Assembly: GCF_024294905.1 (NCBI RefSeq)
Contig: NZ_JANCOC010000011.1
Span: forward strand, 7,795 to 71,794
From: Rothia gullae
GTDB taxonomy: Bacteria; Actinomycetota; Actinomycetes; Actinomycetales; Micrococcaceae
DNA length: 64,000 nt
Direction: 5' to 3'
Position 1 is the stretch's first letter. Each line of letters begins with the position of its first letter. The notes below the pieces were generated by a model. That model was not told the origin of the DNA and did not search any database. It was given only the letters and a program-made list of their open reading frames with translations. The position numbers and the translations under genes were made by a program. This document shows positions 35,037 through 43,816 of this stretch, one piece after another.

Positions 35037-36788
35037 TTATGAAGTGCTTGCCTCCGAGCAGCTAGCATCCGAAGAATCGCCGCCAGAACTAGCCCCCGAG
35101 CACAGCGCAATCGTGTGAGCATTCGCCAGCATCATCTGCGCGTAGTGAGGAGCCTGCGCATCCAGGGTATCCGAATAGAGCACCCCGGTACGCACCTGAG
35201 CCTCCCGAGCCAGCTCCGTCAGAACTGGTGAACGCATCGCCGTGGACTTATCCAGATAAATCGCTGGAACCTTCAAATCCTCGACCGTGCGACGCAGACG
35301 CTGACGCTGCTGAATGCTCGGCTCGCCGCTGGCGCTGGCACTCACAAAACCGGCAATGTGCAACCCGTAGGTGCTCGCCAGGTAGCGGTAGCCGTCGTGC
35401 GTGGTGACCAGGTTGCGTGCCGACTCCGGCAGGCCTCCGTAGACCTGACGCAGCTGAGCGTCCAGGGAGTCAAGCTCCTTCATGACCTGCTCGGTGCGGG
35501 TCGCGTACTCGCTCGCACCCCCCGGGTCGGCGGAGGTGAGTGCGTCACGGATGACCTGCACGCTTGCTTTCGTGTTCGGCACCGAATGCCAAATGTGCGG
35601 GTCGATTTCGCCGTGCACGTGCTTGCCCAGAACGGCCTGCGCCAGCAGATACACTTGACCGCGATGCTCCGAAGCACCCGAACGCAGGAAACGGTAGCTG
35701 CCGCCGGCGGGCACCTCCTGCAGAGTGCGGGAGGGAACCGCGACCACGGTGCGGTTCAGTTCGTACTCTACGGCGCCCTGGGAGGAATCCGCGCGAAGCA
35801 CGAGCCTGCCGTCGCCGGTGCGTGCCGTAATATCGGCGTGACCTGCGGAAAGAACCTTGATGTCTGAGGCTGAAACGTTCTGTTCCTTCGCCAGACGGTC
35901 CACCAGCTGTTGCGGGTCACGACCGACCGCGCAGTACAGGGTGCCGCGCGAAGAACGCACCGACTCCGGCGCATTGACCGCTGTGGCGCTCAGCTCGATG
36001 GCGTACTCGCCGGCATCACTAAACGCCCACGATAGGTGCGTATGCGCCTGCAACGGAAGCTCCAGCGAACCCATATCGCCGGTACGGATCGCGGTGTCCC
36101 CCTCACGGGTGAGGTTCACGCCGCGCGCATGCGAATCGCACAGCATCTCCACCGCGCCGAAGGTCTGCGTAATGAACGCCGCCAACTGCGCATTCGACGA
36201 ATCGGTAGAGGTGCGCGCCCGCACGCTCTGCACTTCAAAGCGCATGCCTGCATCCGAAGAGTCAACGGGGGCGGACTCATTCTGCCCGCCCTCTTCAACG
36301 CGCAAACCCAGCCAGATGGAGTCCAGGGAGGCATCCTCAACAATGGCTTCCAGCTTGCCGCCGTACTGCTCAATCTTCTCTGCAACCGCCACGGACACAA
36401 CACCTGCGGGCAGGTTCGCCTCAACCATTTTGCTGAGCTTACGCTGCTCCAGAAGCAGACCGTTCGTCAGAGCGCAGCGGGCGTAGGCGACATCGCGGAT
36501 ATCGCGCAGGCTAGGCTCATACGAGTGCGGATCAGCACCGGCAGGCACCAGGGAGTGCACGCTGGCGCGGTCGCCGGCAATCTGCTGCGCCAAGTCCGCC
36601 AGGATTGGGGTCGTGGCGACCACGCGCATCCGGTCGGAGGAGGCGTTCACGGTGCTGGCGCATCCGCTCAAGGCGAAGGCACCAGCCCCCACCCCCGCAC
36701 CCACCACGATACGGGAGGCGAGGGTGAGGGCAGTTCGCCGACTATAAGCGTGTGCGCGGTTGCCGGTATGCCCGCTATGCGGTGTCAC
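35037..36788 (-). CDS. Metal-binding lipoprotein with inserted anchored-repeat domain
   Basis: Solute-binding lipoprotein of the ZnuA/TroA type, 583 aa, nearly twice the usual ~310. A twin-arginine-like/lipoprotein signal ends at LSGC (C43). The first lobe (about 53-155) carries the metal ligand H88 in ADPHSYEPS. An insert (about 156-375) contains a permuted surface domain with HTHLSWAFSDAGEY (about 249-262) and GHADITARTGDGR (about 316-328). The second lobe (about 380-565) has H398/H401 in DPHIWHS, H464 in TTHDGY and Asp in IYLDKS. The GTG start overlaps the wall-protein stop by 14 nt, so translation is coupled. The insertion fuses surface capture and delivery in one protein. Confidence 0.9.
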   Translation of the reverse strand: MTPHSGHTGNRAHAYSRRTALTLASRIVVGAGVGAGAFALSGCASTVNASSDRMRVVATTPILADLAQQIAGDRASVHSLVPAGADPHSYEPSLRDIRDVAYARCALTNGLLLEQRKLSKMVEANLPAGVVSVAVAEKIEQYGGKLEAIVEDASLDSIWLGLRVEEGGQNESAPVDSSDAGMRFEVQSVRARTSTDSSNAQLAAFITQTFGAVEMLCDSHARGVNLTREGDTAIRTGDMGSLELPLQAHTHLSWAFSDAGEYAIELSATAVNAPESVRSSRGTLYCAVGRDPQQLVDRLAKEQNVSASDIKVLSAGHADITARTGDGRLVLRADSSQGAVEYELNRTVVAVPSRTLQEVPAGGSYRFLRSGASEHRGQVYLLAQAVLGKHVHGEIDPHIWHSVPNTKASVQVIRDALTSADPGGASEYATRTEQVMKELDSLDAQLRQVYGGLPESARNLVTTHDGYRYLASTYGLHIAGFVSASASGEPSIQQRQRLRRTVEDLKVPAIYLDKSTAMRSPVLTELAREAQVRTGVLYSDTLDAQAPHYAQMMLANAHTIALCSGASSGGDSSDASCSEASTS

Positions 36789-39048
36789 CGCTGCGGCCCT
36801 TTCGACGTGCCGAACGCAGAATCATGGCACCGAGTGCCAACGCCAGAATGGAGGTGCTGACCACGAACGGGTCGATAACCACACCGGTGTTCGGCAACTT
36901 ACCTGCCGCGGCTGCCTTCTGGGCGTTGGCGAGTTCCTGACTGGTCAGGGCGCAATCCTCACCGGAGGCGGTCTTACCGACGATGCGCACCTTGGATCCG
37001 TCGGGTTTGGTGACGATGCCGGTGGCTTCGTCGACGGTGCCGTTGACGGGGTTCTTTGCAGTGCTCTTCCCGCCGCCGTCCTGCTTGGCTTCTGCCCCAC
37101 CCTGCACGTTGTTGCTTGCCGGGGCGTTATCGGGGTTGCCGACGGTGAAGTGCAGAACCGATTCGCTACTGACCTGCTGGCCATTTTTCAGGCGTGCCGT
37201 CCAGCCGATGGTCACGGTGTAGCGACCCTCAGCGGTGAACACCCAGTTGCTGTGCTGGTGGGTGTTTGCGGGCACCTGGAAGGAGCCGCCGCTACGCGAA
37301 TTGAAGACCTGCTGACCGGCGGAACCGAAGTTGCCGGAGAGGAAGGTGAACATCGTGCCGGGGCCCTCAAAACCGTTGAGACTCATGGTGACGGGGCCGT
37401 CGAGCTGCTTAAGCAGTTCGGGGTCCTGGGTGCTCCAGCCGAGCCAGGGCACGCCCTGCTGCTGGGTTGCACCGATCATGTGCACGGGGGTGCCTGCCGG
37501 GGCGATGTTCTCCATGCCTGCGGGCAAGTTGATCTTCGCGGCGTCGTTGAGTACGAACTCGAGAGCGCCGGGGGAGACGTGGCGGGCGGGGCTGGTGCGG
37601 TCGTCCTTCACGCTACTGGTGAGGTTGCCGCCGTTGAGGATCGGGCCTACGTCGAAGTGGCCGTGGGTGACTTCTTCACGGCCGCTGTGCTCGGCGGTGT
37701 TGACCACGGCGAGGGTGGGGATGCTGGTCGGTGCCTGGGCTGCCTGGTTGCTCTGCTTGTTGTCCTTCTGAGCGTCCTTGCTGTCCTTGGCATCTTCGGC
37801 GGGAACCTCGGTGGGGATGCACTGCTGGTTCATGCTGCCGGGCAGGCCGGAGGACAGCACACCGTTGCCGGTAATGCCGCCGCCGTTGCTGGGTGCGCTG
37901 ATGTTCTGGGCGTTGGAGCCCTTCACACTGGATCCCTTCGCGCTGGTGGCATTGCCGTCCTTGTTTTCACCCTTGGCAGAGCCGTTATTGGTGTTGTTGG
38001 TGCCGATAATAGCGGTTACACCGGATCCGCCCTGGGATGCCTGCTCACCATTCGCTGCCGCCTTTGCGCCGTTCGGGTCGGTCACCTGCGCGGCGTTCTG
38101 ACCGTTCACGGATCCATCCACGCGGCGAATACCGGTGGATGCGCTCGCCTGTGCAGAAGCGCTCGCCTCAGCACTTGCGGAGGTAGATGCACTGGGGCTG
38201 CTGGTGGCGCTCTCGGTGGCGGTGGTGCTTGCCTCGCTCGTGGCGTCCTTGGTTGCTTCCTTTGCGGCATTCTGCTCGTTCAGGAGCTTGAAGCCGTCCT
38301 CAGCGTTAGTGCCCACGGCGATGGTGTAGGTCGCCTCGGAGCTGACCGGGGTGCCGTCGGCAAGGGTTGCGGTGGCGCGGAACGTCAGCTGGTAGATGCC
38401 TGCGCGGGTGAATGCCCAACTGAGGTGCTCGTGGCCGCCAGCGGTGATGGTGTGCGGTGCGAGCTGGTCGTTGGTGCTGAAGACGCGCGGGTTGTCGCGG
38501 CCGGATTCGGTGAAGACTTCGGCACGGCCGCCTTCGGGTACGCTGCTGCGCACGAGTTCAAGGTTGATGGTGTTGTTCTTGAGCGCGCCGGGGCGGATTC
38601 CTTCCGCACCGAGACCGGGGTAGAGCAGGCCGCGGGTGCGGGTGGAGGGAATGTAGAAGATGTCGGTGCCTTCGGGGGCAATGTAGTCGTAGCCTGCTAC
38701 GACGTTGGTGTGTGCATCCTCGACGTCGGGCAGGTGGAAGACGGTGCGGGCGGGGTTGAATCGTCCCTGCTTGCCGGGGGCGGTGTCTGCGAGGGTGCCG
38801 AGGGTAAACTGGTTGCCGTCGAGGAAGGCGTTGAGCATTTCGGTGTGTACGCCCGCGATGACATAGTCACCTTCGTAGTTGACGTAACCGCGCGACTCGG
38901 TGCCTGCCTGGGTGCCGGTCTGGTTTTCCTGCGCCTGTGCGGCGGTGAAGGTGCCGACCTGGGGGAGGGCGAGGGGTGCCCCGAGTGCGAGCGTGCATCC
39001 GAGGGTGGTTGCGCTGAGTAGGCTCAGGGGTTTGGTGCGTCCTTGCAT
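36775..39048 (-). CDS. LPNTG cell-wall protein with two anchored-repeat domains
   Basis: Sortase substrate of 757 aa and first gene of the minus-strand metal operon. I chose the ATG at 39046-39048 (AAGGAG upstream, then a signal peptide of about 38 residues); a longer frame to 39228 is unsupported. Domain 1 (about 50-265) carries GVHTEML and GGHEHLSWAFTRAGIY. A long Ser/Ala/Thr and Asn/Gly linker (about 270-430) follows. Domain 2 (about 480-640) carries HGHFDVGPIL and NTHQHSNWVFTAEGRY. The end has LPNTG (about 718-722), a hydrophobic helix and RRKGR. It should be wall-anchored and expose His-rich sites for metal capture. Confidence 0.9.
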   Translation of the reverse strand: MQGRTKPLSLLSATTLGCTLALGAPLALPQVGTFTAAQAQENQTGTQAGTESRGYVNYEGDYVIAGVHTEMLNAFLDGNQFTLGTLADTAPGKQGRFNPARTVFHLPDVEDAHTNVVAGYDYIAPEGTDIFYIPSTRTRGLLYPGLGAEGIRPGALKNNTINLELVRSSVPEGGRAEVFTESGRDNPRVFSTNDQLAPHTITAGGHEHLSWAFTRAGIYQLTFRATATLADGTPVSSEATYTIAVGTNAEDGFKLLNEQNAAKEATKDATSEASTTATESATSSPSASTSASAEASASAQASASTGIRRVDGSVNGQNAAQVTDPNGAKAAANGEQASQGGSGVTAIIGTNNTNNGSAKGENKDGNATSAKGSSVKGSNAQNISAPSNGGGITGNGVLSSGLPGSMNQQCIPTEVPAEDAKDSKDAQKDNKQSNQAAQAPTSIPTLAVVNTAEHSGREEVTHGHFDVGPILNGGNLTSSVKDDRTSPARHVSPGALEFVLNDAAKINLPAGMENIAPAGTPVHMIGATQQQGVPWLGWSTQDPELLKQLDGPVTMSLNGFEGPGTMFTFLSGNFGSAGQQVFNSRSGGSFQVPANTHQHSNWVFTAEGRYTVTIGWTARLKNGQQVSSESVLHFTVGNPDNAPASNNVQGGAEAKQDGGGKSTAKNPVNGTVDEATGIVTKPDGSKVRIVGKTASGEDCALTSQELANAQKAAAAGKLPNTGVVIDPFVVSTSILALALGAMILRSARRKGRSGDTA

Positions 39049-39266
39049 GGTGGCTCCTTGGATGACTGCTCGTTGGCTAGCGCGTTGCCCGATGTTTTCG
39101 GGGCTTACCCGGTGCTGGGTCCGGCGGCCTGTTGCCGTTTTCTCCCCTGCGTCCGGGGTGCGCTCTGCCGTGTTTTTCTCTTTGTGGATGTATGCGGTGT
39201 GCGTTTTTGGGCGGACCTCGGCGCACACGTGTTTCTGAGAATCACTATACTCAGTTATGCTCTAAA

Positions 39267-39281
39267 TGACAATTATTTGCA
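39267..39281. promoter_or_regulatory. Zur-like box between divergent wall-protein genes
   Basis: TGACAATTATTTGCA matches 12 of 15 positions of the actinobacterial Zur consensus TGAAAATGATTTTCA as I recall it. It lies 43 bp before the plus-strand wall gene and about 220 bp before the minus-strand operon. A CTGAG/CTCAG palindrome (about 39236-39255) is adjacent. Confidence 0.45.
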
Positions 39282-39323
39282 AAAGAGCTACTCTAAGAAA
39301 TAGAAAAAATGAGAAAGGTTGTC

Positions 39324-42284
39324 ATGAACTCTCGGAAACAGACCCAACGACGGGTCACCACACACACCCCCGCACTCTTCATCCCCGGCGGTAAGCCCGC
39401 CCTTCGCCGTGCAGCCGCATTCCTCTCCGCCGCAGCGCTGCTCGCGCTCGCCGGCGCTGCCCCCTCCCTGCCCGCCGTAGCAGGCCCCGACGACGGCAAA
39501 ATCGTCACCACCAAGGGCCACGTTGACGCCCCCAAGGCATACTGGGACGAGCAGAACGGCACCTTCGTCCTCATGAACGAGGCGAACCCCTACAAGACCG
39601 GCGCAGACACCTACGAACTGGACAAGACCGTCAACTGGGTCGGCAAGGGCTACAGCGGCCGTGACGGCAAGTCGCAGTACACCATGACCCTGGGCGACTC
39701 GCCCTCCCTGGCATTCCTCGGCGAACCCGGCCAGACCCTCTACATGGCACCGCACCTGACCTACGGCAACCAGGACCCCATCTGGGCTGGCCTGGGCGCA
39801 TCCACGAAGGTACCCACTGAGCGTTTCCGTGACGGCGTGTTCGCTACCGACATTCTCTCCGTTGAAGGCCCCGGCCGCATGGAGCTCTTCCGCTACAATC
39901 CGGACGACGCCCCCGCCGACGTGTACCGCATGCTCTCCAGCAGCTCCACCGGCTGGCACTCCTGGCTGCTCGACAAGGGTAGCCATACCCACAACACCAC
40001 GACCTTCACCCGCCCCGGCCGCTACGTGGTCACCTACCGCACCGTGGCGCGCTCCACTGACGGCCGCATCATTAGCTCCAAGCCGTCGAAGCTGGTCTGG
40101 CAGGTTGGCGGCATGCAGCCCGTGCTCGGTGACGGCACCCCCACCGCCGTGCCCACTGTTGATCGCTACAACGCGGCACCCGTCGGTGACCTGGATGCCG
40201 CAAAGTACGTGCTGTCCGTGGCACCGCACCGCCTGGATGCCGACCCGGCAAAGAATAAGGATGCTGACGACAAACTCAGCGATATCACCTTCACCGCCGC
40301 GAACAAGAACCTCAAGGGCACCTTGACCCTGTACAACAACGGCTACTTCCTGACCGACCTGCCGGTCGTGAACGGTACCGCCACCTGGTCTGAAATGCTC
40401 GGTAGCGAGGGTTCCCAGCTGCAGGCTGTCTTCACCCCCGACACCTCCGACGCAAACAGTGCGGAGGCGTCCCGCTGGATCTCGCACAAGCTCACCTACG
40501 AACCCGGCAAGGCTGAGAGCGTGTACAGCGATGACGGTAACGGCTCCTGGCCCGAAGAAATCCCAGATCAGGCGAACACCGTACTCAGCACCCAGCAGTA
40601 CACGCCGACCAGCATGGACTACGACGTGACCGTCACCCCGAACGGCAACGGCTTCAGCACCGTTGAGGTCCGCTTCAAGGACCCGAAGGTGCGCGGCTTC
40701 CTGCGCGGCGGCTTCTACGCCCAGGACGACCCGGTCTACCCGTACCTCGACCTGGAAGGCTCCGTTCAGGATGGTGTGGCACGCTTTACCTTCCGTGACG
40801 AGTCGTTCTACAAGGGCACGGCGCTGCGCGTGAAGATGCTGACCCACCCGGATATGAATGCTTCCGCCTCCACCACTGAGGTTGCGGCGAAGTACGAGCC
40901 GGGCACCAAGTACACTGCGCACGGTGCTTTGGCTCCCGATAGCGCACCCATTAACGATGCGTCGAAGCCTGCTCCGGTGGATCCGTCGCCGAGCGCTGAG
41001 CCTACCGCCGCGCCCTCTGCTGAGCCTTCTGCTAAGCCGAGTGAGGCTCCGACCGCTGAGCCCAGCACCGTTCCGTCGGTGTCCCCCAGCGAGGTTCCGA
41101 CCGTGCCTGCGGTGCCGACCGCCTCCGCAGAGCCGAGCGTACCTGCTCCGGCACCCTCCACTCCGGCACCGTCTAGCCCTGCGCCCGCGAACCCGACCCC
41201 GAGTGCACCTGCTCCGACTAGCTCGGCACCGTCTGCGCAGCCGTCCACCCCCGGAACCCCGGGTCACCAGTGCGTGCCCGGCCAGATTGACGGCCGCGCC
41301 AAGATTTCGCACGGCCACCTGGACATCCAGGCGACCCTGAAGGACCGCCAGCTGTCCGTGGGTCTGCGTGACGACAGCGGCATCATTGACGCTGATTCGA
41401 CGGTGCGCCCGCTCGATTCGGTCGTGTGGACCATCAGCGAGAACGCCCGCCGTGTACGCACCGAACGCATGGCTGACGAGAAGCTGAACTTCATGGGCCC
41501 GGTCGGCACCGCCTTCTATGGCCTGCCGCAGACCCAGCAGAGCGGCCTGCCCTGGCCCGGCTACAACACGCAGGACATCGACTACTCGCAGTTGCGCGGC
41601 CCCGTGCGCCTGCACGTGGTGCCGAAGGTTATGCCTGAGGGTGCGCGTTTCGGCATGTTCACTGAGTCGCTGAACGGTGCGGATGTGCTGCTGGATTCGA
41701 CGACCGGCAAGACCACAATCGACATCGATTACGCGACGCACGCGCACGCGAACTGGGTGTTCTCTGAGCCCGGCCAGTACATGTTCGATGTGCACTATTC
41801 TGCGACCCTGGCTGATGGTACTGAGGTGAGCAGTCCGGTGCAGCAGCTTGCGGTTGCTGTGGGTAAGAAGGCGTCGGATGCGTGCTCGTTTGAGACTGCC
41901 GTGCCGATGGACCCGAACGCGGCTGCGGACGACTTCAGTGGTGTGCGCCGTGTGGATTCGGCAACCCCGGGCGGTACCGCTGGTGCTAACCAGCCCGGCT
42001 CCGCACAGTCTGGTGCCGCACAGGGTGGTCAGTCCGGTCAGGCTGGTGCTTCCGGTGCTACCGGTAACGTGAACGCGCAGGGCTCCTCTGGGGGTTCGGC
42101 TGGTGGTTCTGCTGGCGGCTCTTTGGGTCAGTCCGGTGTGTCTGCCGCGTCGGGTGGCGTGAGCTCCCAGCAGGGCGGCCTGGCGCGTACTGGTTTCGGT
42201 GCGGTGTCTGTGGCTCTGGGCGGTACGCTGGTGCTCGGTGCCGGCACTGCGATGGTGCTGCGTTCTCGCCGCCGCGCCTCCTAG
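39324..42284 (+). CDS. LARTG cell-wall protein with two anchored-repeat domains
   Basis: Large sortase substrate of 986 aa, divergent from the metal operon. The ATG at 39324-39326 follows GAAAGG; a five-codon longer start is possible. A signal peptide (about 1-52) is followed by domain 1 (about 58-265) with KGHVDAPKAYW and GSHTHNTTTFTRPGRY, where the usual tryptophan after the His pair is missing. A middle beta-rich region (about 290-530) is unrecognised. A Pro/Ser/Ala/Glu spacer (about 545-660) leads to domain 2 (about 675-870) with HGHLDIQ and THAHANWVFSEPGQY. A Gly/Ser/Gln tail ends in LARTG (about 953), a helix and RSRRR. LAXTG suits a class E sortase. Confidence 0.9.
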   Translation: MNSRKQTQRRVTTHTPALFIPGGKPALRRAAAFLSAAALLALAGAAPSLPAVAGPDDGKIVTTKGHVDAPKAYWDEQNGTFVLMNEANPYKTGADTYELDKTVNWVGKGYSGRDGKSQYTMTLGDSPSLAFLGEPGQTLYMAPHLTYGNQDPIWAGLGASTKVPTERFRDGVFATDILSVEGPGRMELFRYNPDDAPADVYRMLSSSSTGWHSWLLDKGSHTHNTTTFTRPGRYVVTYRTVARSTDGRIISSKPSKLVWQVGGMQPVLGDGTPTAVPTVDRYNAAPVGDLDAAKYVLSVAPHRLDADPAKNKDADDKLSDITFTAANKNLKGTLTLYNNGYFLTDLPVVNGTATWSEMLGSEGSQLQAVFTPDTSDANSAEASRWISHKLTYEPGKAESVYSDDGNGSWPEEIPDQANTVLSTQQYTPTSMDYDVTVTPNGNGFSTVEVRFKDPKVRGFLRGGFYAQDDPVYPYLDLEGSVQDGVARFTFRDESFYKGTALRVKMLTHPDMNASASTTEVAAKYEPGTKYTAHGALAPDSAPINDASKPAPVDPSPSAEPTAAPSAEPSAKPSEAPTAEPSTVPSVSPSEVPTVPAVPTASAEPSVPAPAPSTPAPSSPAPANPTPSAPAPTSSAPSAQPSTPGTPGHQCVPGQIDGRAKISHGHLDIQATLKDRQLSVGLRDDSGIIDADSTVRPLDSVVWTISENARRVRTERMADEKLNFMGPVGTAFYGLPQTQQSGLPWPGYNTQDIDYSQLRGPVRLHVVPKVMPEGARFGMFTESLNGADVLLDSTTGKTTIDIDYATHAHANWVFSEPGQYMFDVHYSATLADGTEVSSPVQQLAVAVGKKASDACSFETAVPMDPNAAADDFSGVRRVDSATPGGTAGANQPGSAQSGAAQGGQSGQAGASGATGNVNAQGSSGGSAGGSAGGSLGQSGVSAASGGVSSQQGGLARTGFGAVSVALGGTLVLGAGTAMVLRSRRRAS

Positions 42285-42315
42285 TGCTTGCCGCGTGAGG
42301 ATGCGCTGATACGAT

Positions 42316-42364
42316 AAAGCCCCCGCGGCTGAGAGGATGACTCTCGGCCGCGGGGGCTTTCTCT
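42316..42364 (+). terminator. Terminator after the LARTG wall gene
   Basis: 14-bp arms AAAGCCCCCGCGGC and GCCGCGGGGGCTTT with an inner GAGAG/CTCTC helix, ending in CTTTCTC. It belongs to the same hairpin family as those at 43761, 44732 and 48002. Confidence 0.88.
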
Positions 42365-42512
42365 ATTCGGTGCTCCAGAAGTTATCTGGACGATTCAGAT
42401 GCGTAGTGCTCACTAAAGATATGGTTGAGGGGCGCTCGCAGGCACGGCGGCTACCGCGTGAACGAACGCCCCTCCATCAGCGACGGCTAATCATGGAACC
42501 AAATAAACCGGT

Positions 42513-42986
42513 TTACTTATCCATCTCGTAGACCCAGCCGCCAGCGTTGCAGTAACGCTTACCGTCCTTCTCAGTGATGTAGTAACCAGGCTCGTGGTTC
42601 TCGCACTTCTGGATAACTTCGCGAGCCTGCTGCTCAGACTTCTGGAGGTTTGCGGAACGAATCTGGAAGAAAGCAAACGTAGCAAGGTACGCCACCAGAA
42701 CCAGCACGAGAGCAGCAATCGCCATGCCCTTACCCTTGCCGGTGCCATTCTTGACCATGACCAGAGCGATTACGGCGAAAATAATGGTCGGGATGGTCAG
42801 GAACGAACCAATGACAAAGATGCCCGTCAGGGCGGAAATAATGCCCAGAACCAGTGCGGTTACTGCCGCCCACTTCTTCTTTTTCGGTGCCTCGACGGGC
42901 GTGCCGTATGCGGGCTGTGCGGCGGGTGCCTGCTGGGTGAACTGCGGCTGCTGCGGTGCAACCGGCTGCGGGGTGTTTTCAGACAT
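42513..42986 (-). CDS. DUF4190-like small membrane protein
   Basis: Protein of 157 aa with a Pro/Gln-rich cytoplasmic N-terminus (about 1-37), two or three hydrophobic helices (about 40-105: AAVTALVLGIISALTG and GMAIAALVLVLVAYLATFAF) and a short extracellular part with two Cys (CENHEPGYYI and RYCNAGGW) that could form a disulphide. The order resembles DUF4190/YtxH-type membrane proteins common in actinobacteria; function is unknown. Its upstream region is the first copy of the ~200-bp module that recurs through this island. Confidence 0.75.
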   Translation of the reverse strand: MSENTPQPVAPQQPQFTQQAPAAQPAYGTPVEAPKKKKWAAVTALVLGIISALTGIFVIGSFLTIPTIIFAVIALVMVKNGTGKGKGMAIAALVLVLVAYLATFAFFQIRSANLQKSEQQAREVIQKCENHEPGYYITEKDGKRYCNAGGWVYEMDK

Positions 42987-43195
42987 GAAAGCCCTCGTTT
43001 CGTATGTGGTTGGTGAATATCCGGAGGCGCACCACCCGCAGGTGGCGTACCTTTCCCAAGGATACTCTATGTGCTTGAACGCTCTGACAAGTTGAATTGT
43101 CGAGTACTTTGATGGTCTATGGGTTAGATGGCTAAAAAGTTAACTCGGTGCAAGGCTCGGGTGAAGGCTGGGCGACCATTCACCGGCAGGTGGGA
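42987..43195. repeat. Intergenic module, copy 1 (~200 bp)
   Basis: Begins at the start codon of the DUF4190-like gene and contains GTGGTTGGTGAATATCCGGA, a CCACC/GGTGG hairpin, CCAAGGATACTCTATG and GGCGACCATTCACCGGCAGG. The same order recurs at 44477, 47761 and (partly) 48717. Confidence 0.75.
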
Positions 43196-43254
43196 TTGGG
43201 CCCGTATCCGCCCGATTTTCTCGGCTTCGGAAGGGGAGTACCCCGGCTAATGGT

Positions 43255-43725
43255 GTGGTGCAGGTTCGGGCGAATGTGTCTGCTGAGTTTAAGGATTCGC
43301 GTGCTTTTAAGGAGTGGGTGAACCGTATTGATTCTGAGACGTCGAAGGCTATTTCTGACAGGGAGGTTCGTTCGACGGCGTACCCGATTCAGCGTTTGCG
43401 GTCGATTGAGTTGCGGGTTCCTTCTCGTGTGGTGAATCAGAGTGTTTTGCCGGTGACGGTGGTTCCGGTGTGGCCCAGTGGTGCGGATGAGTTGAATCCG
43501 TTGATGGTTTTGCCGCGTACGGGTGAGTTTTCGACGCTGGTTCAGGCGATTTCTCCGGATGCGCAGTTGATTAGTTTTTCGGATGGTTGTTCGGGGCACG
43601 TGTTGGTGTCTGAGGATCAGCGGGTGGTGACGGCACTGTCGGTGACGTCTAAGTGCCGCCTGAACGCGCAGATTGGTAATTTCACGAACCTGTCCAGTGG
43701 CGACTTCGCGATTATCACGCGCTAA
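43255..43725 (+). pseudogene. Probable 3' fragment of a larger protein gene
   Basis: A 156-codon frame from a GTG without a good ribosome site. The same frame stays open further upstream into the repeat module, so it looks like the tail of a longer gene. I do not recognise the domain; visible features are AEFKDSRAFKEWVNRIDSE, a beta-rich middle and two cysteines (SDGCSGH, TSKCRLN). Codon use favours T- and G-ending codons, unlike the C-ending neighbours but like the RHS core at 47 kb. It sits between module 1 and a flank (GGTGCTCAGGTGAGTAGCCG) that at 47970 directly abuts module 3, so this segment behaves as an insert. Confidence 0.5.
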
Positions 43726-43760
43726 CGGTGGTGCTCAGGTGAGTAGCCGCTGGTACACAG

Positions 43761-43808
43761 AAAGCCCCTGGGTTGAGAGGATGGTATCTCAGCCCAGGGG
43801 CTTTCTCT
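43761..43808. terminator. Terminator between fragment and 219-aa gene
   Basis: 18-nt arms (AAAGCCCCTGGGTTGAGA with TCTCAGCCCAGGGGCTTT) then CTCTAT. It can end transcripts from either side and is nearly identical to 48002-48046. Confidence 0.8.
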
Positions 43809-43816
43809 ATAGGGTG

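Noticed and set aside
36760..39021. 753-codon plus-strand frame opposite the LPNTG wall protein
   Set aside because: Antisense shadow. The minus strand shows signal peptide, conserved domains and sorting motif.
39288..41795. 835-codon minus-strand frame opposite the LARTG wall protein
   Set aside because: Antisense shadow of a protein with signal peptide, two domains and LARTG.
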